Made by a program: the position numbers and the translations under genes. DNA of 9,200 nt from CAZSGN01 sp964606415 (GTDB lineage Bacteria > Bacteroidota > Bacteroidia > Bacteroidales > JBBRXJ01). The notes below the pieces were generated by a model. It worked only from the letters and a program-made list of their open reading frames with translations, ran no database searches and was not told the origin of the DNA. The DNA is taken from positions 1 to 9,200 of the forward strand of contig CAZSGN010000097.1 in assembly GCA_964606415.1 (NCBI GenBank), given 5' to 3'. Shown piece by piece: positions 1-6,839 of the stretch. Each line of letters opens with the position of its first letter. Within the stretch, counting starts at the first letter, position 1.

Positions 1-289
1 GCGGGGAAAAAAGAAGAAAGTTTATATAGCAATAACATGTTTAAAATTTAGAAATGAAATGTTTAACTTTTCTAAAAATCAATGATTTACCCCTGTGTTT
101 TAATGATTCGTGTTTTATAAGTTATTGCGAAACTTAAGTAACTATATTTTTTTCTTGTTGTTTTTAAATGTTTATTCCACCGTTTAAGAGGCATAGGATG
201 ACAAATAAAATTAAATAGTGTGCATTTTTTGTCGATGAAGAAAAGCAAAGATCAATTTGTTATATGAGGAAATTTTGTAAATTTGATTT
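1..289. other. AT-rich leader with no recognisable gene
   Basis: No open frame of credible length or composition is visible on either strand here. The sequence is strongly AT-rich and probably serves as the upstream region of the TPR/SpoIIE gene that starts at 290. The upstream neighbour lies outside the window, so it is unknown whether the first bases belong to the end of another transcription unit. Confidence 0.6.
228..259 (+). promoter_or_regulatory. Candidate Bacteroidota-type promoter for the TPR/SpoIIE gene
   Basis: TTTG at 228-231 is followed after 20 bases by TCAATTTG at 252-259, which matches the Bacteroidota -7 box TAnnTTTG at seven of eight positions. It would give a leader of about 24 bases, as for asnA in this window. 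A second match, TTTG (256-259), an 18-base spacer and a perfect TAAATTTG (278-285), overlaps it, but its transcript would start at or inside the start codon. Which one is used cannot be decided from sequence. Confidence 0.35.
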
Positions 290-2665
290 ATGATAAAAAG
301 TAAACACTGTATTTTATTATTTCTTTTTGTTTCTTCATTGCTGTTTAATTTTTCAGTGTATGGACAGGTTGCTGCTGTGGATAGTTTGGAGCGGGTATTG
401 AAAAGCGCAACGGGCGATGCGAAGCAAACCCAGATTTATAATGAGTTGGCCGAAGCGTATGTAAATGCTGATCAGGTGGAGAAATCTTTGAGCATGGCCA
501 AAAAAGCACTTGATTTAGCTACAGAAGAAAACCTTCCTGTCGAAAAAGCCAAAGCTTGTAATACCCTTTCTTATATCCAGCGTTATCGCTTGGACAATAC
601 CGAAAAAGCCATTCAATGGGCCGAAAAAGCACGTCAAATTGAGGGCGACGGTAAAGCATTAAAAAAAGAGCGTCTTAAAGCATATGATGCACTGTCAATT
701 ATTTATTACCAGCGACAGAATCTTATTAAAGTCCTGGAATACACCACAGAATCACTTGAGTTGGCAAATGAGCTTGATGATAAAGATAAGATAGCTTCAG
801 CATATAATCTTTTAGGCTTATATTATTACCATAAAGGGGAGTTGAAGAAAACAGCTATTTTTTGGGAAAAGGAACTGGAAGTAATGAAGCAGATTGGTGC
901 TAAAAAAACCAGCCTTGCTACTACTTATAATAATTTAGGGGTTATATATAAAAAACGGGGTGATTACCAGAAAGCCATTCAGTTTTATCAGGAAAATCTT
1001 CGCTTGAATGAAGCGTTGGGAGATACAATGAATGTGGCGATGACGCTTAGTAATATTGGAAATGTCTATTATACTTTTGGGGTTGATTTTGATAAAGCTC
1101 TTGAGTACTACCAGGAAGGCCTTCGGATGTTTAAATCTGCCCAGGATACAGCGTTAATTTCAAAGTCTTATATTAACCTGGGGCTTGTTCAGCAAGAAAA
1201 AGAAAATTATGAAGAAGCAAGGGACTTTTTTGAAAAGTCTATTGCCATGAGCAGGAAGATCAATAACCGGAAAAATCTGGCTACTGCAGAGAATGCACTG
1301 GGGGTTATTTACCTTGAACAAGGGAATTATAGAAGGGCATTGAATTACTCACAAGAGGCTTTAAGCTTTTTTACAGAAATGGGGGATAAGGGTGGTATCG
1401 CAGAGACTCAAAAAAATATTGGTGAAGCTTATTTTAAATTGGGACAACACCAAAAAGCGCTTCAGTATTACCGCAAAAGTCTTCAATTGAATCAGGAAAT
1501 GGGACTTAATAAAGAGTTATCAGATGTGTATAAAAGCATTTCTGAGGTATATGCTGATTTGAATAATTTTGAAATGGCGCTGGATTTTTACACGAAATAC
1601 TCTAATCAAAAGGATAGTACTTTAAGCGAAGAATACCTTAAAACCATCGAAGATTTAAGAGCTAAATATGAAAGCGATAAAAAAGATATGAGGCTTGTGC
1701 AGATGGCCGAAAAGGATCAACTGAACAGTAAAATCATACGCCAGCAGCGTTGGCTCTTACTTGCTGGTGCTCTTGTGTTATTGGTAATTATTGGGTTTTC
1801 CATTTTGGTGTTCAGACAGAATAATAAGATTAAAAGAGTTAATAACTTGCTTGAATCCCAAAACGAAGAGATACGGTTACAACGGGATCAAATTGTTCAG
1901 CAAAAAGAAGAGATTACCGATAGCATTCATTATGCCAGCCGTATTCAAAGGGCAATATTGCCTCCGGAAGAATCAGTAGACAAGATTTTGGCAGATCATT
2001 TTATATTATTTAAACCCAGGGATATTGTTAGTGGTGATTTTTATTGGGTTAAAAGAGTGGGCAATAAAACCATTTTCACGGCAGCTGATTGTACCGGACA
2101 TGGTGTGCCCGGGGCTTTTATGAGCATGTTGGGAACCGCTTTTCTGAATGAAATTGTTAATAAGCAGCAGGATCTTTCAGCATCAGTAATATTGAATGAA
2201 TTGAGGCGAAATGTTGTTTCTTCGCTTCATCAAACAGGTAAAGAGGGTGAGTCAAAAGATGGAATGGATATGTCTTTGGTTATTATAGATCATGATAAGC
2301 AAACCTGCCAGTTTGCAGGCGCTTATAACCCGCTTGTACTAATCAGGAATAAGGAAATACATGAATTTAAGGCCGATAAAATGCCGATTGGCATATACCA
2401 CCATAAAAATGATGATTTTACTCATCAGGATATTGAATTGGAAAAAGGCGATGCATTATATTTATTTTCTGATGGTTATGTCGACCAGTTTGGTGGCGAA
2501 AGGCAGAAGAAATTTATGAAAAAGAATTTCAAAGAACTTCTCGCGCAGATCAGTGAAAAACCAATGAAAGATCAACGTGAAATTTTGGATGAGACTTTTG
2601 AAAACTGGAGAGGCAATATTGACCAGATTGATGATATAATTGTGATGGGGGTACGCGTAATCTGA
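290..2665 (+). CDS. TPR-repeat sensor protein with C-terminal SpoIIE/PP2C serine phosphatase domain
   Basis: This 791-aa protein is a probable membrane signalling phosphatase. Residues 1-25 form a signal peptide (hydrophobic core 8-19, likely cut after VYG). Residues of about 45-445 form a long array of tetratricopeptide repeats predicted to lie outside the inner membrane. A transmembrane helix spans about 488-508, and a charged coiled-coil linker runs to about 545. The rest is a PP2C-type SpoIIE domain with the expected acidic metal ligands: D583 in SGDFYW, D600 in ADCTGHG, D728 in FSDGY and D781/D782 near the C-terminus. In this family such domains dephosphorylate Ser/Thr-phosphorylated anti-sigma-factor antagonists or related partners; the partner here is unknown. 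ATG 290 is chosen because it alone gives the signal peptide; no ribosome binding site is obvious. The gene ends 9 bases before the methyltransferase gene, so the two are probably co-transcribed. Confidence 0.9.
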   Translation: MIKSKHCILLFLFVSSLLFNFSVYGQVAAVDSLERVLKSATGDAKQTQIYNELAEAYVNADQVEKSLSMAKKALDLATEENLPVEKAKACNTLSYIQRYRLDNTEKAIQWAEKARQIEGDGKALKKERLKAYDALSIIYYQRQNLIKVLEYTTESLELANELDDKDKIASAYNLLGLYYYHKGELKKTAIFWEKELEVMKQIGAKKTSLATTYNNLGVIYKKRGDYQKAIQFYQENLRLNEALGDTMNVAMTLSNIGNVYYTFGVDFDKALEYYQEGLRMFKSAQDTALISKSYINLGLVQQEKENYEEARDFFEKSIAMSRKINNRKNLATAENALGVIYLEQGNYRRALNYSQEALSFFTEMGDKGGIAETQKNIGEAYFKLGQHQKALQYYRKSLQLNQEMGLNKELSDVYKSISEVYADLNNFEMALDFYTKYSNQKDSTLSEEYLKTIEDLRAKYESDKKDMRLVQMAEKDQLNSKIIRQQRWLLLAGALVLLVIIGFSILVFRQNNKIKRVNNLLESQNEEIRLQRDQIVQQKEEITDSIHYASRIQRAILPPEESVDKILADHFILFKPRDIVSGDFYWVKRVGNKTIFTAADCTGHGVPGAFMSMLGTAFLNEIVNKQQDLSASVILNELRRNVVSSLHQTGKEGESKDGMDMSLVIIDHDKQTCQFAGAYNPLVLIRNKEIHEFKADKMPIGIYHHKNDDFTHQDIELEKGDALYLFSDGYVDQFGGERQKKFMKKNFKELLAQISEKPMKDQREILDETFENWRGNIDQIDDIIVMGVRVI

Positions 2666-2674
2666 TCATTTATT

Positions 2675-3415
2675 TTGAGTTATCCTGAAAAACATATCAT
2701 CTTCGGAATACATGCCTTGGAAGAAGCACTGGGACAGCATGAGATTCAAAAAGTACTTTTAAAAAAAGGTGCCCAGGGAGAACAATTTAAAATATTGCTA
2801 AGCCGTATCAGGGAGCACCATATCCCATTTCAGTTTGTTCCTGTTGAAAAATTAAATCGTATTACACGGAAAAATCATCAGGGGGTGATTGCTTTTACAT
2901 CTCCCATTCTTTTTAGCAATATTGAACAAGTGATTCCTGCTGTTTATGAGGAAGGCAGGGAGCCTTTTGTGTTGGTTCTTGACGGGGTGACTGATGTTCG
3001 AAATTTCGGATCCATCTGTCGTACTGCCGAATGTGCGGGAGTTGATGCAATTGTTATCCCCGAAAAAGGGGGGGCTTTAATTACGCCGGATGCCATGAAA
3101 ACATCAACAGGGGCGTTGAATCATCTTCCAGTTTGCAGGGTTGCTTCTTTGGGACAGACAATCGATTTTTTAAAAAAATCGGGACTTGCTATTGCAGGTG
3201 CGTCAGAGAAAGTTGAGCAAAGCGCATTTGAACAAACATTGAAAGGCCCCATAGCACTTATTATGGGGGCTGAAGATAAAGGCATCCAGGCAGAGCTCCT
3301 GAAGAAAACAGATATTAACCTTCGTATTCCTGTTTATGGCAAGGTAGCATCTCTCAATGTATCAAATGCAGCATCTGTATTGATGTATGAAATAGTCAGG
3401 CAACGCACAAAATAA
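2675..3415 (+). CDS. 23S rRNA (guanosine-2'-O)-methyltransferase, RlmB/TrmH (SpoU) family
   Basis: The product (246 aa, normal for RlmB) should transfer a methyl group from S-adenosylmethionine to the 2'-OH of a guanosine in 23S rRNA, position 2251 in E. coli numbering. Residues of about 7-78 fit the SpoU substrate-binding domain (FGIHALEEAL). Residues of about 98-242 form the trefoil-knot SPOUT methylase domain with all three motifs: motif 1 with N110 and R116 (RNFGSICRTAE), motif 2 around 196-204 (IMGAEDKGI), and motif 3 at 218-230 (IPVYGKVASLNVS). There is no in-frame ATG before residue 141, and an in-frame stop lies at 2663-2665, so translation must begin at TTG 2675 or just before it at ATT 2672. 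The gene lies 9 bases after the phosphatase gene, consistent with coupled expression. Exact target specificity (RlmB versus another SpoU member) is inferred from length and N-terminal domain. Confidence 0.9.
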   Translation: MSYPEKHIIFGIHALEEALGQHEIQKVLLKKGAQGEQFKILLSRIREHHIPFQFVPVEKLNRITRKNHQGVIAFTSPILFSNIEQVIPAVYEEGREPFVLVLDGVTDVRNFGSICRTAECAGVDAIVIPEKGGALITPDAMKTSTGALNHLPVCRVASLGQTIDFLKKSGLAIAGASEKVEQSAFEQTLKGPIALIMGAEDKGIQAELLKKTDINLRIPVYGKVASLNVSNAASVLMYEIVRQRTK

Positions 3416-3433
3416 TCTCTTTACTTTTTTTGA

Positions 3434-3895
3434 TTAATCAATCGGCAGTTGTCTTTTAAATCTTTCTTCAAGAGAAATGAAAGTCTCTGTACGGCTTATC
3501 CCGGGAATGGCCTGAAGTTTATCAACCAGAATATTTTTAAGGTGGTCGTTGTTCCTGGCAAATATCTTGATAAAAACCGAATAATTACCCGTAGTGTAGT
3601 GACATTCCACTACTTCAGGTATCTTGTTTAATTCTTTAACCACTCCCTCGTAAAGGCTTGCTGTTTCAAGGAAAATGCCAATATAAGCACATGTATTATA
3701 GCCGATGGTTAAAGGGTTGAGTTTGTATTCAGAGCCAACAATGACTCCTGTTTTTTGTAGTCTTTGAATACGCTGATGAATAGCTGCTCCGGATACATTG
3801 CATTCGCGGGCAACCTCTAAAAAAGGTGTCCGGGCATCCTTCGTGATCAGAGACAAAATTTTTTTATCCAGATCGTCTAATTGATAATCACTCAT
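3434..3895 (-). CDS. asnC: AsnC-type Lrp/AsnC family transcriptional regulator
   Basis: This 153-aa regulator has the standard Lrp/AsnC architecture. An N-terminal winged helix-turn-helix lies at about 8-60 (recognition helix region VSGAAIHQRIQRL), and a C-terminal RAM effector domain at about 66-145. The segment HYTTGNYSVFIKI (99-111), the LDKKIL start of the first helix and the GYNTCAYIGIFL segment closely recall E. coli AsnC, rather than generic Lrp, from memory of that protein. It is divergent from asnA, the classical AsnC target, which supports a role as asparagine-responsive activator of asnA and repressor of its own gene. Those regulatory details are known for E. coli and inferred here. 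The gene converges on rlmB with 18 bases between the stop codons. ATG 3895 gives the usual family length; no Shine-Dalgarno is seen. Confidence 0.88.
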   Translation of the reverse strand: MSDYQLDDLDKKILSLITKDARTPFLEVARECNVSGAAIHQRIQRLQKTGVIVGSEYKLNPLTIGYNTCAYIGIFLETASLYEGVVKELNKIPEVVECHYTTGNYSVFIKIFARNNDHLKNILVDKLQAIPGISRTETFISLEERFKRQLPID

Positions 3896-3927
3896 GATGG
3901 AGGTATATTTATTATTTGGTTGACATG

Positions 3928-3935
3928 TAAAGATA
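3928..3935 (-). promoter_or_regulatory. Possible -7 box for asnC
   Basis: On the minus strand this reads TATCTTTA, seven of eight matches to the Bacteroidota -7 box TAnnTTTG. It would place the transcript start about 26 bases before the asnC ATG. No good TTTG -33 element is found at the usual distance, so support is weak. Confidence 0.3.
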
Positions 3936-4003
3936 AAAATAATTTACTAAAGTTTTGCATTATCTTTTTTGCTTCTGTGTTCTACAATTTTTTGATGTTG
4001 CAA

Positions 4004-4019
4004 TGATTTTTGCAAATCA
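4004..4019. promoter_or_regulatory. Candidate operator: dyad TGATTT-N4-AAATCA
   Basis: A perfect 6-bp inverted repeat with a 4-bp centre (TGATTTttgcAAATCA) lies about 90 bp upstream of the inferred asnC transcript start and about 165 bp upstream of that of asnA. Its size and AT-rich palindromic form are like Lrp-family sites. Assignment to AsnC is inference from position only. Confidence 0.25.
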
Positions 4020-4044
4020 ATGAGAAGCAGCTAATAAAGATCAT

Positions 4045-4060
4045 CAAAATATATATTTTG
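4045..4060. promoter_or_regulatory. Candidate operator: perfect 16-bp palindrome
   Basis: CAAAATATATATTTTG is a perfect uninterrupted 16-bp palindrome. It lies roughly in the middle of the asnC-asnA region and about 33 bp from the dyad at 4004-4019, centre to centre 41 bp. It is a plausible AsnC binding site. Its core is pure A/T, so chance occurrence in such AT-rich DNA cannot be excluded. Confidence 0.35.
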
Positions 4061-4140
4061 GTCTGGCATCTAAAAAAATATGCTATTTTATTTTTAAATT
4101 ATCACTTTTTTTGGTCAGGATGAATAATATTTTGCTTTTA

Positions 4141-4172
4141 TTTGGTTATTATTTATCAGATTCTTATCTTTG
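4141..4172 (+). promoter_or_regulatory. asnA promoter (TTTG-N20-TATCTTTG)
   Basis: TTTG at 4141-4144 and a perfect TAnnTTTG box, TATCTTTG, at 4165-4172 are separated by 20 bases, close to the sigma-ABfr-type spacing of Bacteroidota housekeeping promoters. The inferred transcript start near 4180 leaves a leader of about 21 bases before the asnA ATG. This is the best promoter match in the window. Confidence 0.65.
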
Positions 4173-4200
4173 ATTCCTTTTTTCATAAAAATTAAATTTC

Positions 4201-5241
4201 ATGAGTAGAGCTGTCATTGTTCCTGAAAATTATGATCCATTACTGGATATCAAACAAACAGAGAAAGCTATTTTATTGGTTAAAGATGTTTTTTTGGAAA
4301 ATTTGACCAGCGAATTAAAATTGCGAAGAGTGACAGCGCCTTTATTTGTGCTTGAAGGAACAGGGATCAATGATGACCTGAATGGGGTTGAGCGAAAAGT
4401 GACTTTCCCGATTAAAGACATGGGAGACCATAAAGCCGAAGTCGTGAATTCTCTGGCGAAATGGAAACGGATGGCGCTTGCTGATTATAAGATAGAGGAA
4501 GGGTACGGCCTGCTTACTGATATGAATGCCATCAGGCCTGATGAGGATTTGGATAACATTCATTCTTTATATGTGGATCAATGGGACTGGGAACGTGTTA
4601 TTAATGATTATGAGCGGAATGTTTTGTTTCTGAAGAAGATGGTGAAGAAAATTTATGAAGTTTTAAAGAGATCTGAGTTTGTTGTTTATGAAAATTATCC
4701 TGTAATTAAACCTTTTTTGCCAGAGGAAATTACCTTTTTTCATAGTGAGGAACTGTTGGATATGTACCCCAATCTGACCCCTGTCGAAAGAGAAACTAAA
4801 GTAACTGAACAATATGGTGCTGTTTTTATTATCGGAATAGGTGCAACGTTAGCTAATGGACAAAAACATGATGGAAGAGCGCCTGATTATGATGACTGGA
4901 GCACGGAGACTGTGAATGGTTACAAGGGATTGAATGGTGATATTTTATTGTGGAACCCGGTTCTTAAGAGATCTTTTGAAATATCTTCTATGGGTATTCG
5001 GGTGGATAAAGATGCTTTGATGAGGCAGCTTGCTTTAACCGGAACAGAAGATCGGAAAGAACTCCAATTTCATAAACGGCTTATCAATGAGCAATTACCT
5101 CTTTCTATTGGCGGGGGTATTGGCCAATCACGAATATGTATGTTCTTATTGCGCAAAGCGCATATTGGAGAAGTACAGGCTACCATTTGGTCTGATAGCA
5201 TCAGGAAGGAATGCAGCGAGCATAATATTCCGCTTTTGTAA
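4201..5241 (+). CDS. asnA: Aspartate-ammonia ligase (asparagine synthetase A)
   Basis: AsnA makes asparagine from aspartate, ammonia and ATP, releasing AMP and PPi; it is a cytoplasmic dimer with a class II aminoacyl-tRNA-synthetase-like fold. The 346-aa product carries the family signatures in order: LAKWKR (85-90), RPDED (112-116), YVDQWDWERV (124-133), RAPDYDDWST (226-235), GLNGDILLWNPVL (243-255), SSMGIRVD (262-269) and IGGGIGQSR (303-311). It is slightly longer than the E. coli enzyme (about 330 aa), mainly at the N-terminus. No key motif is missing. The gene is divergent from asnC, which is probably its regulator, and ends 19 bases from the stop of the convergent PLP enzyme gene. ATG 4201 fits the promoter at 4141-4172; no Shine-Dalgarno is present, as usual in this phylum. 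Confidence 0.96.
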   Translation: MSRAVIVPENYDPLLDIKQTEKAILLVKDVFLENLTSELKLRRVTAPLFVLEGTGINDDLNGVERKVTFPIKDMGDHKAEVVNSLAKWKRMALADYKIEEGYGLLTDMNAIRPDEDLDNIHSLYVDQWDWERVINDYERNVLFLKKMVKKIYEVLKRSEFVVYENYPVIKPFLPEEITFFHSEELLDMYPNLTPVERETKVTEQYGAVFIIGIGATLANGQKHDGRAPDYDDWSTETVNGYKGLNGDILLWNPVLKRSFEISSMGIRVDKDALMRQLALTGTEDRKELQFHKRLINEQLPLSIGGGIGQSRICMFLLRKAHIGEVQATIWSDSIRKECSEHNIPLL

Positions 5242-5260
5242 AAGAATTCATGATTCTATG

Positions 5261-6499
5261 TTAAGGATTGAGGGATTTTAAAGCCTGCTCAATATCTTCT
5301 TTTAGATCCTCTGGGTCTTCAAGGCCTACAGATAAACGGATTAGTTCGTTACTAATTTCCATTTGTTTTCTTTCTTCTTGATTATATCCCTCATATATGG
5401 TGCTGGCCGGATGGATGATTAGTGATTTATTATCCCCTAAATTAGTGGCTCTCGAGATCATTCGTAAATGATCCATAAAAGTGAAACATGCTTTTTTGCT
5501 TTCCAATTCAAAACATACCATTGGGCCACCATTTCCGTCATAATATTTTTTGATATTATTAAAGAAGGGATTGCTTTTGAGTCCAGGATAAAAAACTTTT
5601 TTAATTTTTTTATGATGCTCCATGTAATGGGCTATTTGTTGAGCATTATCGCAGTAACGGTCTATTCTTAATGGGAGCGTTTCCATCCCCAGGTCTATTA
5701 AATAAGCATTAAAAGGAGAAAGCGTAGGGCCTAGGTTACGGAATACCTGTTTTCTCATTTTTAGAATAGCCGCTTCCAGGGGGCGTATTGAGCTATTTTC
5801 TTTAAAACGGGGATGGTTATCCCATGTTGGTGAATCATAAAGCATTACAGCTCCACCGACAGTGGTGCCACCACCTGAAAAGGATTTGGTTGTAGAGAGA
5901 ATTTCAATATCAACACCCCATTTGTTGCTATTAAAGAGATAAGGGGTCATGATAGTGTTATCTGCTAGCAGGAAAATACCCGCATTCCTGCATATGTTTG
6001 AAATTGCTTCTATGTCATGGACGAAAAGTTGTGGGTTGGTGATATTTTCTACAAACACACCCCTGGTTTTTTCATCAATATTGGATTTTATTGATTCCGG
6101 GTTTCTCATGTCTGCAAAACGCACCTCAATCCCCATATCTTTAAATGTGTCCTGGAAAAGAGAATAAGTATGGCCAAAAAGATGGGGGGATGCAATTAAA
6201 TTATCACCTGTCCTTAGAATGGTTAAAAGAGCACAGTGTATCGCAGCAACGCCTGAGCTGGTGAAAAGACAATGAGCAGCGCCAGCAAAATTTCTTAGTT
6301 TTTCTTCTGCCGGCGCCAGTGTCGGGCTTGTGGTGCGTGCATACATATGCTGACCAGTTTTGCCGGCAAAAGCTTCTTCAATTTCTTTTGCACTGTCAAA
6401 TGAATAGGCTACATTGGCAAAAATAGGTGTGCGCAAGGGTTGGTCTTTGCCGTATTTTGATAGAGAATAATGGATAAGTTTACTTGTAGGCCCTTTCAT
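5261..6499 (-). CDS. PLP-dependent Cys/Met metabolism enzyme (O-acetylhomoserine sulfhydrylase / gamma-lyase-like)
   Basis: This 412-aa protein belongs to the gamma family of PLP enzymes, which includes O-acetylhomoserine sulfhydrylase, cystathionine gamma-synthase and lyase, and methionine gamma-lyase. The PLP lysine is K205 in STTKSFSGGGTTVGG, D180 should pair with the pyridine nitrogen, Y53 and R55 (YAR) are the phosphate-contacting pair from the partner subunit, and R388 (LIRLSVG) should hold the substrate carboxylate. The C-terminal IHPAS (362-366) is typical of this family. Two changes stand out: the usual LYGGT loop reads LFGHT, putting F108 where most members have the ring-stacking Tyr, and the usual NPT reads SPT (58-60). 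The exact reaction is therefore uncertain, though sulfur amino acid metabolism is likely. ATG 6499 gives the expected N-terminus. Confidence 0.85.
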   Translation of the reverse strand: MKGPTSKLIHYSLSKYGKDQPLRTPIFANVAYSFDSAKEIEEAFAGKTGQHMYARTTSPTLAPAEEKLRNFAGAAHCLFTSSGVAAIHCALLTILRTGDNLIASPHLFGHTYSLFQDTFKDMGIEVRFADMRNPESIKSNIDEKTRGVFVENITNPQLFVHDIEAISNICRNAGIFLLADNTIMTPYLFNSNKWGVDIEILSTTKSFSGGGTTVGGAVMLYDSPTWDNHPRFKENSSIRPLEAAILKMRKQVFRNLGPTLSPFNAYLIDLGMETLPLRIDRYCDNAQQIAHYMEHHKKIKKVFYPGLKSNPFFNNIKKYYDGNGGPMVCFELESKKACFTFMDHLRMISRATNLGDNKSLIIHPASTIYEGYNQEERKQMEISNELIRLSVGLEDPEDLKEDIEQALKSLNP

Positions 6500-6527
6500 C
6501 TGTTTATATTTAATATGATAAAAAGTA

Positions 6528-6535
6528 TAAAGATA
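6528..6535 (-). promoter_or_regulatory. Possible -7 box for the PLP enzyme gene
   Basis: On the minus strand this reads TATCTTTA, one mismatch from TAnnTTTG, and would place transcription about 21 bases before the ATG at 6499. No convincing -33 TTTG was found at the right distance. The same octamer occurs at a similar distance before asnC. Confidence 0.3.
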
Positions 6536-6570
6536 GTAATATTGAAAGGATTAGCGATTTGCAAAAGCAA

Positions 6571-6615
6571 TTAAAAGAAAAACTTGCAGCAATATCTTAT
6601 TTAAATATTGCTGCA
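6571..6615 (-). terminator. Intrinsic terminator after the 63-aa gene
   Basis: A perfect 11-bp inverted repeat, TGCAGCAATAT at 6585-6595 and ATATTGCTGCA at 6605-6615, encloses a 9-base loop. On the minus strand the stem is followed directly by AGTTTTTCTTTT, a typical U-tract, while the plus strand has none. It lies 33 bases after the stop of the 6648-6839 gene and would insulate the PLP enzyme gene from upstream minus-strand transcription. Confidence 0.78.
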
Positions 6616-6647
6616 CGACTTAAAAAATGGCTAAAAAGAAGGAACTG

Positions 6648-6839
6648 TCACGCCAGATATTTTTTGAATGCATTGGTAATAATGTGTTGATGCTGATCTG
6701 GAAAATTATCTTTGGCCCAACGGTATAGTTCAAATATCTCTGATGAATTAAGCCAGCCGATGCTTTTTTTCAGTTCTTTTTCGAATAGATCCATGTTGTT
6801 GCTAATGTTCTGCAAAACCAGTTTTTGATGTTCTAACAT
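6648..6839 (-). CDS. Small hypothetical protein (63 aa)
   Basis: I do not recognise the family. The predicted protein is hydrophilic and mostly helical, with no signal peptide, membrane segment or Cys residues. Its middle part (SIGWLNSSEIFELYRWAKDN, about 26-45) has the mixed Trp/Tyr/Leu spacing of a small folded helical protein. A strong intrinsic terminator starting 33 bases after the stop supports its being an expressed minus-strand gene. The ATG at 6837-6839 has no visible Shine-Dalgarno. It is probably cytoplasmic, and its function is unknown. Confidence 0.6.
   Translation of the reverse strand: MLEHQKLVLQNISNNMDLFEKELKKSIGWLNSSEIFELYRWAKDNFPDQHQHIITNAFKKYLA

Larger units (their letters stand above)
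3896..4200. promoter_or_regulatory. Divergent asnC-asnA intergenic regulatory region
   Basis: This 305-bp AT-rich region separates the divergent start codons of asnC and asnA. It contains a full consensus promoter for asnA near its right end, a partial -7 match for asnC near its left end, and two dyad-symmetric elements in between. No open frame of interest was found in it. Its length exceeds what two simple promoters need, which fits multi-site binding by an octameric or wrapping Lrp-family regulator. The role is inferred from gene order. Confidence 0.6.

Noticed and set aside
3430..3441. Perfect 12-bp palindrome TTGATTAATCAA over the asnC stop codon
   Set aside because: It has no loop and cannot form a useful terminator hairpin. 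It falls between convergent genes in AT-rich DNA and is likely chance.
4230..4563. Two overlapping minus-strand frames inside asnA
   Set aside because: Both are antisense to a strongly conserved enzyme and show no recognisable features.
5243..5257. Inverted repeat AGAAT-N5-ATTCT between the convergent asnA and PLP enzyme genes
   Set aside because: The stem is only 5 bp and AT-rich with no T-run on either side, so it is too weak to call a terminator.
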